Positions 37,151-45,606 of a stretch of DNA of 64,000 bases are shown piece by piece (the stretch's first letter is position 1; every line of letters starts with the position of its first letter). The stretch lies in assembly GCF_015679325.1 (NCBI RefSeq), contig NZ_JADPVI010000001.1, positions 930,001 to 994,000 on the forward strand, given 5' to 3'. Position numbers and translations under genes: made by a program. The notes under the pieces were generated by a model, which saw nothing but the letters and a program-made list of their open reading frames with translations, had not been told where the DNA came from and searched no databases. Source of the DNA: Kaistella gelatinilytica. GTDB taxonomy: Bacteria > Bacteroidota > Bacteroidia > Flavobacteriales > Weeksellaceae.

Positions 37151-37945
37151 TTATTTTTTGATGAATTTTCTGGAGATGATCTCATTTCCAGTATAAACAT
37201 TTACGATATATTGTCCGTTTGCAAAGCCTTTAACATCGATCTCTTTTGCAGAAGTTTGTTTTACCAATTTTCCGGTCATGTCGAAAATACGAACTGTTTT
37301 AATGTCTTTAACATTGTCGATCTTAATAAAATCTGAACTTGGATTTGGATAGATCTTGATCTGATTTTTTTGTGAATCTGATACTGCCAGAGAACTTTGA
37401 GTTACCGTAACATCGTCAATTCCAAGATAGAAAATATCAGTACAATCGTAATGTCTGAAAACTAATTTCACGTCCTGACCTTTGTAAGAAGAAACATCAA
37501 CGTTAACAACCTTCGCGGCGGCAAGATAACCACCATCTAAAGTTTCCTCAAATACCGGAGTTTCAGTACCCGTGAAACTAGTGTTTGCCGGAATTACATA
37601 AACTGCGTAATGCTCATCAAATAATTCCTCATCACCAGCTGCTACCTTAAATGTTAATTCTAAATTTCCGGTTGCAGGAAGTGTAATTGAAGGACTTGTT
37701 AACGTATTATCGGGAGTAAAAGCCTCGAAATACCAGGAAAATGAAGTCGCAAAATATCCCTGAAAAGAATCAACTCCATTGAGTTGTGCATCTAAAAATT
37801 CCCAACTTTCTGTATCGCCGTCACGATCACCGATGGTCCATAATGCTGCGGTTGCAGGTTCAAAGTTTTCCTGAAAAACAACTGTTTGTCCGTAATAAAA
37901 TGCACCTAGTCCGAGAGCAGATGCCAAAAATAATTTTTTAACCAT
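37151..37945 (-). CDS. Secreted protein with choice-of-anchor J-like domain and T9SS type A sorting domain
   Basis: 264 residues from the ATG at 37945, giving a clean signal peptide (VKKLFLASALGLGAFYYGQ). Residues about 20-190 form a jelly-roll-like domain (VVFQENFEPATAALWTIGDRDGD..., ENTLTSPSITLPATGNLELTFKVAAGDEE, FRHYDCTDIFYLGIDDVTV) like the choice-of-anchor J domain that binds cell-surface glycans or adhesins. The last 70 residues (IYPNPSSDFIKI...SRKFIKK) are a type A C-terminal sorting signal, so the protein is exported by the type IX system and attached to the surface or released. Cargo activity is unknown. Confidence 0.85.
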   Translation of the reverse strand: MVKKLFLASALGLGAFYYGQTVVFQENFEPATAALWTIGDRDGDTESWEFLDAQLNGVDSFQGYFATSFSWYFEAFTPDNTLTSPSITLPATGNLELTFKVAAGDEELFDEHYAVYVIPANTSFTGTETPVFEETLDGGYLAAAKVVNVDVSSYKGQDVKLVFRHYDCTDIFYLGIDDVTVTQSSLAVSDSQKNQIKIYPNPSSDFIKIDNVKDIKTVRIFDMTGKLVKQTSAKEIDVKGFANGQYIVNVYTGNEIISRKFIKK

Positions 37946-37989
37946 AACTAATTTAATTTTTTTTAGGCCGCTAATATATAAAAACAAAA

Positions 37990-38022
37990 AAAGTTTACCG
38001 TCAAAACGGTAAACTTTATGAT
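37990..38022 (-). terminator. Terminator after ychF
   Basis: A perfect 12-bp stem, AAAGTTTACCGT / ACGGTAAACTTT, with T-rich sequence after it on the minus strand. Confidence 0.85.
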
Positions 38023-38042
38023 ATAAAAAAGTGCTTTTCTAG

Positions 38043-39134
38043 TTACACGTTAAATCTAAAATTCATCATATCGCCATCCTGTACGATATATTCTTTTCCT
38101 TCAACTCCCATTTTTCCTGCTTCTTTCACTTTCGCTTCTGATCCAAATTTCAAAAAGTCTTCATATTTAATAACTTCTGCGCGGATAAATCCTTTTTCGA
38201 AATCGGTGTGAATAACTCCGGCTGCTTGTGGCGCGGTCCAACCTTTCCCGATGGTCCAGGCACGAACTTCTTTTACACCTGCTGTAAAATAAGTCTGCAA
38301 CTGCAACAGATCGTAAGCTTTTCTGATCAACCGGTTAACGCCGGGTTCTGTTAAGCCTAATTCTTCCAAAAACATTTCACGCTCTTCGAAAGTATCCAAT
38401 TCATTGATATCGGCTTCGATCTGAGCGGCTAAAACAACTACTTCGGCATTTTCGTTCTTTGCCATTTCTTCGATCTTCGCGATCCAGTCATTTCCGTTTT
38501 TGATTGAATTTTCGTCAACATTACAAACGTATAAAACCGGTTTATTGGTCAACAGCTGAACTTCCGAAATAATTGGTGTAGAAAAATCATCCATTGGAAA
38601 TTCGCGGGCATTGTTACCTTCCTCCACAAATTTCTGAAGATTGAGAAGCGTTTCGTAAGTCATAACATCCTCCTTTTTACCGGACTTGATGAATTTCTTC
38701 GCTTTCTCAACTGATTTTGCTAAGGTTTCAATATCTTTCAACTGAAGTTCGATATCGATAATTTCTTTGTCTCTGATTGGATCTACCGTTCCTTCAACGT
38801 GAATAATATTTCCATCTTCAAAACATCTTAAAACATGAATAATAGCTTCACATTCGCGGATGTTCGCCAGGAATTTATTTCCTAAACCTTCGCCTTTACT
38901 TGCGCCTTTTACCAAACCGGCAATATCTACAATTTCTACTACAGCCGGCAAAACTCTTTCGGGTTTTACTAATTTTTCCAGTTCAAACAAACGCTCATCA
39001 GGCACAGAAACTGTTCCGATATTAGGTTCGATGGTACAGAAAGGATAGTTAGCTGATTGCGCTTTAGCATTGCTTAAACAGTTAAAAAGGGTTGATTTAC
39101 CTACATTGGGTAAACCTACGATTCCACATTTCAT
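38043..39134 (-). CDS. ychF: Obg-like ATPase YchF
   Basis: 363 residues, the family's standard length. G1 is GLPNVGKSTLFNCLS, G3 is DIAGLVKGASKGEG, and the C-terminal TGS domain holds the AWTIGKGWTAPQAAGVIHTDFEKGFIRAEV block. The G4 NxxE variant of YchF favours ATP over GTP. Ribosome-associated regulator of translation and redox response. Single gene. Confidence 0.95.
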   Translation of the reverse strand: MKCGIVGLPNVGKSTLFNCLSNAKAQSANYPFCTIEPNIGTVSVPDERLFELEKLVKPERVLPAVVEIVDIAGLVKGASKGEGLGNKFLANIRECEAIIHVLRCFEDGNIIHVEGTVDPIRDKEIIDIELQLKDIETLAKSVEKAKKFIKSGKKEDVMTYETLLNLQKFVEEGNNAREFPMDDFSTPIISEVQLLTNKPVLYVCNVDENSIKNGNDWIAKIEEMAKNENAEVVVLAAQIEADINELDTFEEREMFLEELGLTEPGVNRLIRKAYDLLQLQTYFTAGVKEVRAWTIGKGWTAPQAAGVIHTDFEKGFIRAEVIKYEDFLKFGSEAKVKEAGKMGVEGKEYIVQDGDMMNFRFNV

Positions 39135-39233
39135 ATCTTTAGTTCAAAGTTTAAAATTGCAGGTTTAAAGTTGATTTAAACCCAGTAAATAACAGTTTGC
39201 AAAGATAAAGATTTTGATTGGGTTTATTGCATA

Positions 39234-39264
39234 AAAAAATCCAGACCGATTTGGAATGGATTTT
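39234..39264 (-). terminator. Terminator after ferritin
   Basis: AAATCCATTCC / GGTCTGGATTT stem with a T-run on the minus strand, immediately after the ferritin gene. Confidence 0.7.
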
Positions 39265-39283
39265 ATAAATATTACGAAATATT

Positions 39284-39835
39284 TTAAGGATTTTCAGAAT
39301 TTGCATTTCTCGCCAGTTCAGCGTCATCTTCTGCTTTTCCTAAATCTTTATCTAAGTTGAAAAGGGATTCATCGGTCGCACGATCGCCGCCTGCAATTTT
39401 TAATTTGTCGATAAGGTCCATCGCTAACGTCTCCTCTTCAATCTGTTCTTTTACAAACCATTGCAAGAAATTCCAGGTTGCCCAGTCTTTTTCTTCGAAA
39501 GCCATATTAACGAGATTGTAGATCTTTTCGGTATTTTCAACTTCATGTTTAAAAACTCTGTTGAAACAATCGGTTAGATTTTGAGGATCTCCTTCAGCTC
39601 CTTTCAAGGCAGTGACGGTCGGTTTTCCGCCTCTGTTGAGAACATACTGCATGAATTTAATGGCATGATTTCTTTCTTCCAGGGAATGTCGCATTAAAAA
39701 ATTTCCTATTCCGTCATATCCTTTATCTGTAGCCCAAATTCCGTAAGACAAGTATGTGTGAGACTGGAACAGTTCAACATTCATTTGTGTACTTAATGCC
39801 TCTTCCAAAGTTGCTGAAATTCTTTTAGTATCCAT
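39284..39835 (-). CDS. Ferritin (non-haem)
   Basis: 183 residues. The ferroxidase ligands are visible in helix A (NVELFQSHTYLSYGIWA), helix B (MRHSLEERNHAIKFMQY) and helix D (WFVKEQIEEETLAMDLIDKL). Forms 24-mer iron-storage shells in the cytoplasm. The acidic C-terminal tail is longer than in FtnA and may lie outside the four-helix bundle. No Fur-type operator is evident; it is divergent from the blaI-like gene. Confidence 0.93.
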   Translation of the reverse strand: MDTKRISATLEEALSTQMNVELFQSHTYLSYGIWATDKGYDGIGNFLMRHSLEERNHAIKFMQYVLNRGGKPTVTALKGAEGDPQNLTDCFNRVFKHEVENTEKIYNLVNMAFEEKDWATWNFLQWFVKEQIEEETLAMDLIDKLKIAGGDRATDESLFNLDKDLGKAEDDAELARNANSENP

Positions 39836-40025
39836 ATTTTAAATTTTAATGATTTTGGGGTTTAACATCAAGAATAATTCCTTTGTTCAATTCTTATATC
39901 ATTTTAAGGATTTTTTAACAAATTAGATAGAAAAAATTTATTTTCAGATGGTTTCAAGAATAATTTTTCCGTAAAATTACTAATTATTTGCATTGATAAT
40001 CAGGTAAATAAATAAAAATCTGACT

Positions 40026-40094
40026 TATCACTACAAAAATAGTTGTACAATTAAAATTTAATTCTACATTTGTATCACTAAACAATTAGTGATA
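40026..40094 (+). promoter_or_regulatory. BlaI-type promoter with two matching operators
   Basis: TTG (40043-40045) and TACATTTG (40065-40072) are spaced by exactly 19 nt. Operator 1 is TATCACTA-6 nt-TAGTTGTA (40026-40047) and covers the -33 element; operator 2 is TATCACTA-6 nt-TAGTGATA (40073-40094) and covers the predicted transcription start and the first base of the start codon. Identical 8-6-8 spacing strongly suggests binding by one dimeric repressor, presumably the BlaI-like protein encoded next. Confidence 0.8.
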
Positions 40095-40459
40095 TGCAAA
40101 TTTCTCAATTAACAAAAGCCGAAGAACAAGTGATGCAATATCTGTGGGACTTGCAAAAAGCCTTCCTTAAAGATATTCTGGAGCAGTTCTCAGATCCGAA
40201 ACCACACACGAATACAGTTTCTACAATCTTGAAAGTTTTAAAAGAAAAAGACTTCGTTGATTATGAAGTTTTCGGCAGACAACATCAATATTTTCCTTTG
40301 ATTTCGAAAGAAAAGTACACCGGGAAATCAATGAAAAGTCTGGTAAAAAATTATTTTGAAGGATCTTACACGAATGCAGTTTCGTTTCTCGTAGAAAAAA
40401 ATGAGATCAGTGTCGCAGACCTTGAAATGCTATTGGATGAACTTAAAAACAAAGACTGA
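40094..40459 (+). CDS. BlaI/MecI/CopY-family repressor
   Basis: 121 residues. A winged helix-turn-helix covers residues 1-75 (LTKAEEQVMQYLWDLQKAFLKDILEQF, NTVSTILKVLKEKDFVDYEVFGRQHQYFPLI) and a C-terminal dimerisation region follows. In related systems such a repressor is cleaved or released on a signal from a membrane M56 partner. Here the M56 gene starts at the last base of this stop codon (TGATGG overlap), so the two are translationally coupled. Probable autorepression through the two operators upstream. No beta-lactamase is present, so the signal is unlikely to be beta-lactams. Confidence 0.88.
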   Translation: MQISQLTKAEEQVMQYLWDLQKAFLKDILEQFSDPKPHTNTVSTILKVLKEKDFVDYEVFGRQHQYFPLISKEKYTGKSMKSLVKNYFEGSYTNAVSFLVEKNEISVADLEMLLDELKNKD

Positions 40460-42162
40460 TGGAAGCACTATTTTTCTATTTCGGCAAAGTTATTTTAAGT
40501 TCAGGAATACTGTTTTTGTACTATAGATTGTTTCTTAAAGACAAGACTTTTCATCATTACAACCGGTTTTATCTGTTGGCAGCAGTCATGATCAGCTTGC
40601 TATTGCCTCTACTGAAAGTAAGTTATTTTACACTTGAAGTAAACAGCAATATGTATTTCCTGATTGATCGATTACAAAACATAAGTTCTCCTAATACTTC
40701 TAACAATGATCTCAATTATATTAAAATTGGCGCTTTACTTACTGGACTGGTCGCTGTCTTTTTTCTAACGAAATTAATTTTCGGTCTGCTTAAAATTCAA
40801 ATCTTAAAAAAGAAATTTAGGAAGGAAAATTTCGAAGGAATCAGTTTTTATCAAACCAATTTAGAAGAAGCACCATTTTCTTTTTTCAAAAATTTATTCT
40901 GGAAAAATTCAATTGAAATTAATACAGATCTGGGACGTCAAATTTTAAAGCACGAAATGGTTCATATTGAGCAGAAACATTCCTGGGATAAAATTTTTCT
41001 GGAAATCATCACTGCCCTATTTTGGTTTAATCCTTTCTTTTATCTGATCAAAAAAGAAATCAATTTAATACACGAATATCTGGCTGATAAAAAAGCCCTA
41101 AAAAACTCGGACACGAAAGCATTTGCGCAGATGCTTTTGGCAAGTCACTTTTCCGGAAAAATGTTACCTGCAACGAGTCCGTTCCTTAGTTCTAACCTCA
41201 AAAAAAGATTAACAATGCTTAAAAAATCAAAAACAAAATTCAGTTATGCGCGACGAATATTAGCGTTACCTTTATTATTCACTTTAGCTTTTCTGTATTT
41301 GGTGAATGCGAAAAATAAAGAAATTAAAACGACGAACAAGGAAATTGAAAAGTTAGTTTCCCAATTGAAATCAGAAGATCATTCTGCTCAAAAAAACAGT
41401 AAAAATTCAGAAAAAAAAGATGTGGCTTTCGGAACTGATGCAACAAAAACGTATCAGGAGCATCCCGAATTATTCATTGATAAGGATACCATCAAATCAG
41501 AAAGTCTTCAGAATTCTGCTACCGATCAGAAAAGGATTTTAGAAGCTGATCAAAAAGCGGCCGAAGCAGATCGATTTGTTAACTCTGCCGAATTTAAAAA
41601 GAAAATTGAAGATGCTGACAGAAAAGCAGCAGAAGCAGATCGATTAGTCAATTCAAAAGAATTCAAATTGAAAATCAGAATTGCGGAAAAACAGGCAAAA
41701 AAAGCAGAATTAAGTGCAAAGGAAATTGAAAAAAAATATAATTCTCCGCAGTTTAAAAAGAAGATTCAGGATGCGGTAGAAAAAGCTGTAGAAGCGGACA
41801 AAACAATGAATTCTCCGGAATTTAAAAAGAGAATTGAGGATGCTGTAAACAGTGCTGTAATTGCGGAAAAGCGAGCAATAGAAGCAGAAAAAAGTTCTGC
41901 GCAATTTAATCCCGCAATAACTCCTCCTTTATTTAAGGTGAAAAGTACCGGAAAAAATTATGGAGCTGGTGAAAATGCCAGTTCAAAAACTAATCTTAAA
42001 GTTCAAGAAAATGAAAAACCCGATATTTTCATTGATGATAAACCCGCTACAGACGAAGAAATGCAAAAGTTGAATCCTTCAACAATTGAATCAATGCATG
42101 TTTATAAAAAGGGATCTGATGGAAAAGTTAAAGGTGCGATCTACATTAAATTGAAGAACTGA
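40459..42162 (+). CDS. M56 (BlaR1-like) membrane peptidase with coiled repeat region
   Basis: 567 residues. Four or more membrane helices (about residues 5-20, 35-52, 85-108 and 265-285) frame the zinc site HEMVH (residues 165-169) with a further acid in NLIHEYLADKKA. The penicillin-binding sensor domain of BlaR1 is absent. Instead residues about 345-475 carry four or five copies of a 30-residue charged repeat (ADRKAAEADRLVNSKEFKLKI and variants), likely a coiled coil. The last 60 residues (PDIFIDDKPATDEEMQKLNPSTIESMHVYK) resemble the plug of TonB-dependent receptors. It presumably cleaves or signals to the upstream repressor. Confidence 0.87.
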   Translation: MEALFFYFGKVILSSGILFLYYRLFLKDKTFHHYNRFYLLAAVMISLLLPLLKVSYFTLEVNSNMYFLIDRLQNISSPNTSNNDLNYIKIGALLTGLVAVFFLTKLIFGLLKIQILKKKFRKENFEGISFYQTNLEEAPFSFFKNLFWKNSIEINTDLGRQILKHEMVHIEQKHSWDKIFLEIITALFWFNPFFYLIKKEINLIHEYLADKKALKNSDTKAFAQMLLASHFSGKMLPATSPFLSSNLKKRLTMLKKSKTKFSYARRILALPLLFTLAFLYLVNAKNKEIKTTNKEIEKLVSQLKSEDHSAQKNSKNSEKKDVAFGTDATKTYQEHPELFIDKDTIKSESLQNSATDQKRILEADQKAAEADRFVNSAEFKKKIEDADRKAAEADRLVNSKEFKLKIRIAEKQAKKAELSAKEIEKKYNSPQFKKKIQDAVEKAVEADKTMNSPEFKKRIEDAVNSAVIAEKRAIEAEKSSAQFNPAITPPLFKVKSTGKNYGAGENASSKTNLKVQENEKPDIFIDDKPATDEEMQKLNPSTIESMHVYKKGSDGKVKGAIYIKLKN

Positions 42163-42196
42163 TCCATATTTCAAAATAATTTTTAATTCTTTAATT

Positions 42197-43063
42197 ATGA
42201 ATAAACTACTTTTTCTTTCAATCTTTATTTTCAGTTTCGGAACCGCGCAAAACCAGCGATTCAGTTACGTTTATCAATTTGTTCCTGATTCTACTAATCA
42301 GGCAGACGTAAAATCTGAAATGACAATTCTGGATGTTGTGCCGAAGTTTTCGAAATTCTATAGTGAAACAGTTTTCAAAAGTGATTCTGCCTACAAGAAA
42401 GTTTTAGAAAAAGAAATTGTTGCAAGCGGTACCATGAATGTTAAGATGGAAAATCGTAAAGGTTTATTCAGGCATACCGTTATTAAGGAATCTCCGGACT
42501 TCAAAACATTTTTGGTCACAAGAAGCGGGCAAACGAAACTAAAAGTATTAGACGAAAGAAAGATAAACTGGATAATTTTACCAGAGAAAGAAAAAATAGG
42601 GAATTTCCAAACTCAAAAAGCAAAAACGGAAATGTACGGTAGAAAGTGGATCGCCTGGTTTACGACGGAGATCCCAATTCAGGAAGGACCTTATAAATTT
42701 TGCGGTTTGCCGGGACTGATTGTAAAAATTGAAGATCAAAATAAAAGTAATACTTTCCTGCTCAATGGAATTAAAAATCTGACTCCGGAAGAAGTGAAAA
42801 ATATAGATCCGAATAAAAATTTTGTTTTCGATTCAGGGGATTATTTAAATATAGATCGCGCTGCCTATAAAAAGTTTTATCTGGATAATAGAAATGATCC
42901 CAATAAATCGATTCGGTCATCATTACAGCAATCAAATATTGTACAGGTCAGCGTGGCAGGACAAAAAACAGATATGACTGAATTTCTGCGGGACCGTGAA
43001 AAAAAGGAAAAAGAAAAAATTGCTAAAGACAATAATATTATCGAACTCGATCTGTTGAAATAA
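42197..43063 (+). CDS. GLPGLI family secreted protein linked to BlaI-M56
   Basis: 288 residues with a signal peptide (NKLLFLSIFIFSFGTAQ) and an intact family motif FCGLPGLIVKIEDQ, preceded by YGRKWIAWFTTEIPIQEGPYK. It ends in a charged, lysine-rich helix. It follows the M56 gene by 34 nt without an evident terminator, so repressor, peptidase and GLPGLI protein form one unit. The same gene family occurs alone at 26925-27752. Family function is unknown; the context suggests it is an output or sensor of this pathway. Confidence 0.87.
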   Translation: MNKLLFLSIFIFSFGTAQNQRFSYVYQFVPDSTNQADVKSEMTILDVVPKFSKFYSETVFKSDSAYKKVLEKEIVASGTMNVKMENRKGLFRHTVIKESPDFKTFLVTRSGQTKLKVLDERKINWIILPEKEKIGNFQTQKAKTEMYGRKWIAWFTTEIPIQEGPYKFCGLPGLIVKIEDQNKSNTFLLNGIKNLTPEEVKNIDPNKNFVFDSGDYLNIDRAAYKKFYLDNRNDPNKSIRSSLQQSNIVQVSVAGQKTDMTEFLRDREKKEKEKIAKDNNIIELDLLK

Positions 43064-43152
43064 ATTCAAGAGGTTAAATGACAATTTTCATATTTTGTTA
43101 GAATGAATTTTTCCCTAACTTTATTCTATAAATAATTCAAAAAATTATCGTC

Positions 43153-43386
43153 ATGGAAAATCACAATCTTACCCACGAATTCCCAGAGCTGGAAGAAAAA
43201 ATCAATGATTTTAGACTGAATGATGAAGGCTTCAAAAAACTGTATGTGAATTATGAAGAAGTCAACGCGCTCATTCAGCATTACGAAGAAGGAGAACAAA
43301 ATCACACCACAGATGATCACCTGACAGATCTGCGTAAAAAAAGAGTTCATTTAAAAGATAATCTATATTCCTATTTAAAGGAATGA
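43153..43386 (+). CDS. DUF465 (YdcH-like) small protein
   Basis: 77 residues. The helix pair HEFPELEEKINDFRLNDEGFKKLYVNYEEVNALIQHYE, and DDHLTDLRKKRVHLKDNLYSYL, match DUF465 along its length. Cytoplasmic, helical, function unknown. A hairpin with AGCGGCT / AGTCGCT stem and T-run follows at 43418-43442. Confidence 0.82.
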   Translation: MENHNLTHEFPELEEKINDFRLNDEGFKKLYVNYEEVNALIQHYEEGEQNHTTDDHLTDLRKKRVHLKDNLYSYLKE

Positions 43387-43417
43387 TCCATTTATACTAA
43401 GAATTTATTTGTTTGAG

Positions 43418-43443
43418 CGGCTGAAAAGTCGCTTTTTTGTTTG
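43418..43443 (+). terminator. Terminator after the DUF465 gene
   Basis: AGCGGCT / AGTCGCT stem followed by six T residues. Confidence 0.65.
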
Positions 43444-43545
43444 TTAAAAACTGTGTTTACGGTAAAATTTTTAGGTTTAGACTTTAGTAATTTTAAACTT
43501 TCTATAATTTTTAGCATAAAATTTTATTAAATTCTAATACTTACG

Positions 43546-43575
43546 TTCGTTTTTCACGAAAAAAGATTACTTTTG
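43546..43575 (+). promoter_or_regulatory. Promoter of typA
   Basis: A -7 element TACTTTTG (43568-43575) matches the consensus; at exactly 19 nt upstream the -33 triplet is TTC rather than TTG. The start codon at 43594 follows closely. Confidence 0.5.
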
Positions 43576-43593
43576 CACGGTCAAAAAACGATT

Positions 43594-45402
43594 ATGCAAA
43601 ACATTAGAAATATCGCAATTATTGCGCACGTTGACCACGGTAAAACAACTTTGGTTGACAAAATTATCCACGCTACAAGCGTTTTCCGTGAGAATGCAGC
43701 AGATTCAGGTGATCTGATCATGGATAACAATGACTTGGAACGTGAGAGAGGAATTACCATTCTGTCAAAGAATATCTCGGTAATGTACAAAGACACAAAA
43801 ATTAATGTAATTGATACTCCTGGTCACGCCGATTTCGGTGGTGAGGTAGAAAGAGTTTTGAAAATGGCCGATGGTGTTTTACTTTTAGTAGATGCATTTG
43901 AAGGACCGATGCCTCAAACTCGTTTCGTACTTCAAAAAGCTTTAGAATTAGGTCTAAGACCGGTTGTAGTTATCAATAAAGTTGATAAACCAAACTGTCG
44001 TCCGGATGAAGTTCATGATAAAGTTTTCGATTTATTTTTCAACTTAGATGCAACGGAAGAGCAACTGGATTTCCCAACGTTCTACGGTTCTTCTAAACAA
44101 GGTTGGTTTAATACTTCATTAGAACAAACTGAAAATATCTTCCCATTATTAGATGGTATCTTACAATATGTTCCGGCTCCGGAAGCGAAAGAAGGTCCAC
44201 TAAGAATGCAGATCGTTTCTCTTGACTTCTCTTCATTTTTAGGAAGAATTGCGATCGGAAAAATCATGCAGGGTACTGTAAAAGAATCTGAATGGATCGG
44301 TTTAGCTCAGGAAGACGGAAAAATCGTTAGAGGAAAAGTAAAAGAATTGTACGTTTTTGAAGGTCTTGGAAAAAAGAAAGTTCAGGAAGTAAAAGCTGGA
44401 GATATTTGTGCAATTGTTGGTTTTGATAAATTTCAGATCGGTGATTCATTCGTAGATCTAGAAAATCCAGATCCATTGCCAAGAACGGCAATTGATGAGC
44501 CTACTTTGAACATGACATTCTCTATTAACAACTCTCCTTTCTTCGGAAAAGATGGTAAATATGTAACTTCAAATCACCTGAAAGAAAGGTTGACGAAGGA
44601 GTTAGAGAAAAATTTAGCTTTAAGAGTTGAGCCAACTGAAGATGCAAATACATTCTTAGTATTTGGTCGTGGTATTCTTCACCTTTCTGTTTTGATCGAA
44701 ACGATGAGAAGAGAAGGTTATGAAATGACAATTGGTCAGCCGCAAGTTATCATCAAAGAAATCGACGGTGTAAAATGTGAGCCATATGAATCAATGGTTG
44801 TTGATGTTCCTGAAGAATATGCTTCTAAGGTGATCGATTTAGCGACTCAGAGAAAAGGTGATCTTCACATCATGGAAACGAAAGGTGAAATGCAGCATTT
44901 AGAATTCGAAATTCCTTCAAGAGGTTTGATCGGATTGCGTTCTCAAATGTTGACTGCAACTGCAGGTGAAGCAATTATGGCACACCGTTTTGTAGATTAC
45001 AAACCTTACAAAGGAGCAATTCCTGGAAGATTGGTTGGTGTATTGATCAGCAAAACTCAAGGTCCGGCAACTGAATATTCAATTGCAAAATTACAGGATA
45101 GAGGTAAGTTTTTCGTTGATCCGGGTGAAGAAATCTACGCAGGTATGATCATCGGTGAGCAAAACAAACCAGTTGATATGGTTGTAAATATTGTAGAGGC
45201 AAAACAGTTGAATAACATGAGAGCTTCTGGAAAAGATAAAGACGGAAGTATCGCACCGAAAATCCTTTTCTCTTTGGAAGAATGTATGGAATACATCCAA
45301 GGTGACGAAGCGATCGAGGTAACGCCAAACTTCATCAGAATGCGTAAAAAAGTTCTTTCTGAAGACGAGAGAAAAAGAATTGAAAGAGGCGCGAAAGGTT
45401 AA
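43594..45402 (+). CDS. typA: Translational GTPase TypA/BipA
   Basis: 602 residues from the ATG at 43594, the point where the GTPase domain begins (MQNIRNIAIIAHVDHGKTTLVDKI). G3 is DTPGHADFGGEVERVLKMADG, G4 is NKVDKPNCRP. Elongation-factor-like domains and the BipA-specific C-terminal domain (RASGKDKDGSIAPKILFSLEECMEYIQGDE) follow. The seven extra upstream codons lie within the promoter. Ribosome-associated, needed for growth under cold and other stress in known bacteria. Confidence 0.95.
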   Translation: MQNIRNIAIIAHVDHGKTTLVDKIIHATSVFRENAADSGDLIMDNNDLERERGITILSKNISVMYKDTKINVIDTPGHADFGGEVERVLKMADGVLLLVDAFEGPMPQTRFVLQKALELGLRPVVVINKVDKPNCRPDEVHDKVFDLFFNLDATEEQLDFPTFYGSSKQGWFNTSLEQTENIFPLLDGILQYVPAPEAKEGPLRMQIVSLDFSSFLGRIAIGKIMQGTVKESEWIGLAQEDGKIVRGKVKELYVFEGLGKKKVQEVKAGDICAIVGFDKFQIGDSFVDLENPDPLPRTAIDEPTLNMTFSINNSPFFGKDGKYVTSNHLKERLTKELEKNLALRVEPTEDANTFLVFGRGILHLSVLIETMRREGYEMTIGQPQVIIKEIDGVKCEPYESMVVDVPEEYASKVIDLATQRKGDLHIMETKGEMQHLEFEIPSRGLIGLRSQMLTATAGEAIMAHRFVDYKPYKGAIPGRLVGVLISKTQGPATEYSIAKLQDRGKFFVDPGEEIYAGMIIGEQNKPVDMVVNIVEAKQLNNMRASGKDKDGSIAPKILFSLEECMEYIQGDEAIEVTPNFIRMRKKVLSEDERKRIERGAKG

Positions 45403-45447
45403 TCCTTCGAGACTATTTAAATAAATTGGCATTTGCCAAATTTGATA

Positions 45448-45487
45448 AAAGAGTTCCAAATTAATTTTTGGAACTCTTTGTTTTTTA
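45448..45487 (+). terminator. Terminator after typA
   Basis: A 13-nt stem AAAGAGTTCCAAA / TTTGGAACTCTTT followed by G and six T residues. Confidence 0.85.
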
Positions 45488-45606
45488 ATAGGTAACTTGT
45501 CCTTTCTCAATTATTTGCTTTGTAATTTAAATTTACGAAAAATCTGTGGATCAAATTAGTAATAAAAGTGGTGTTTAAAATATTCAATTAAAATTAAATG
45601 ATACTT

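Noticed and set aside
40094..42162. Beta-lactam resistance regulator pair
   Set aside because: No beta-lactamase or penicillin-binding sensor domain is present; only the regulator/peptidase families are shared.
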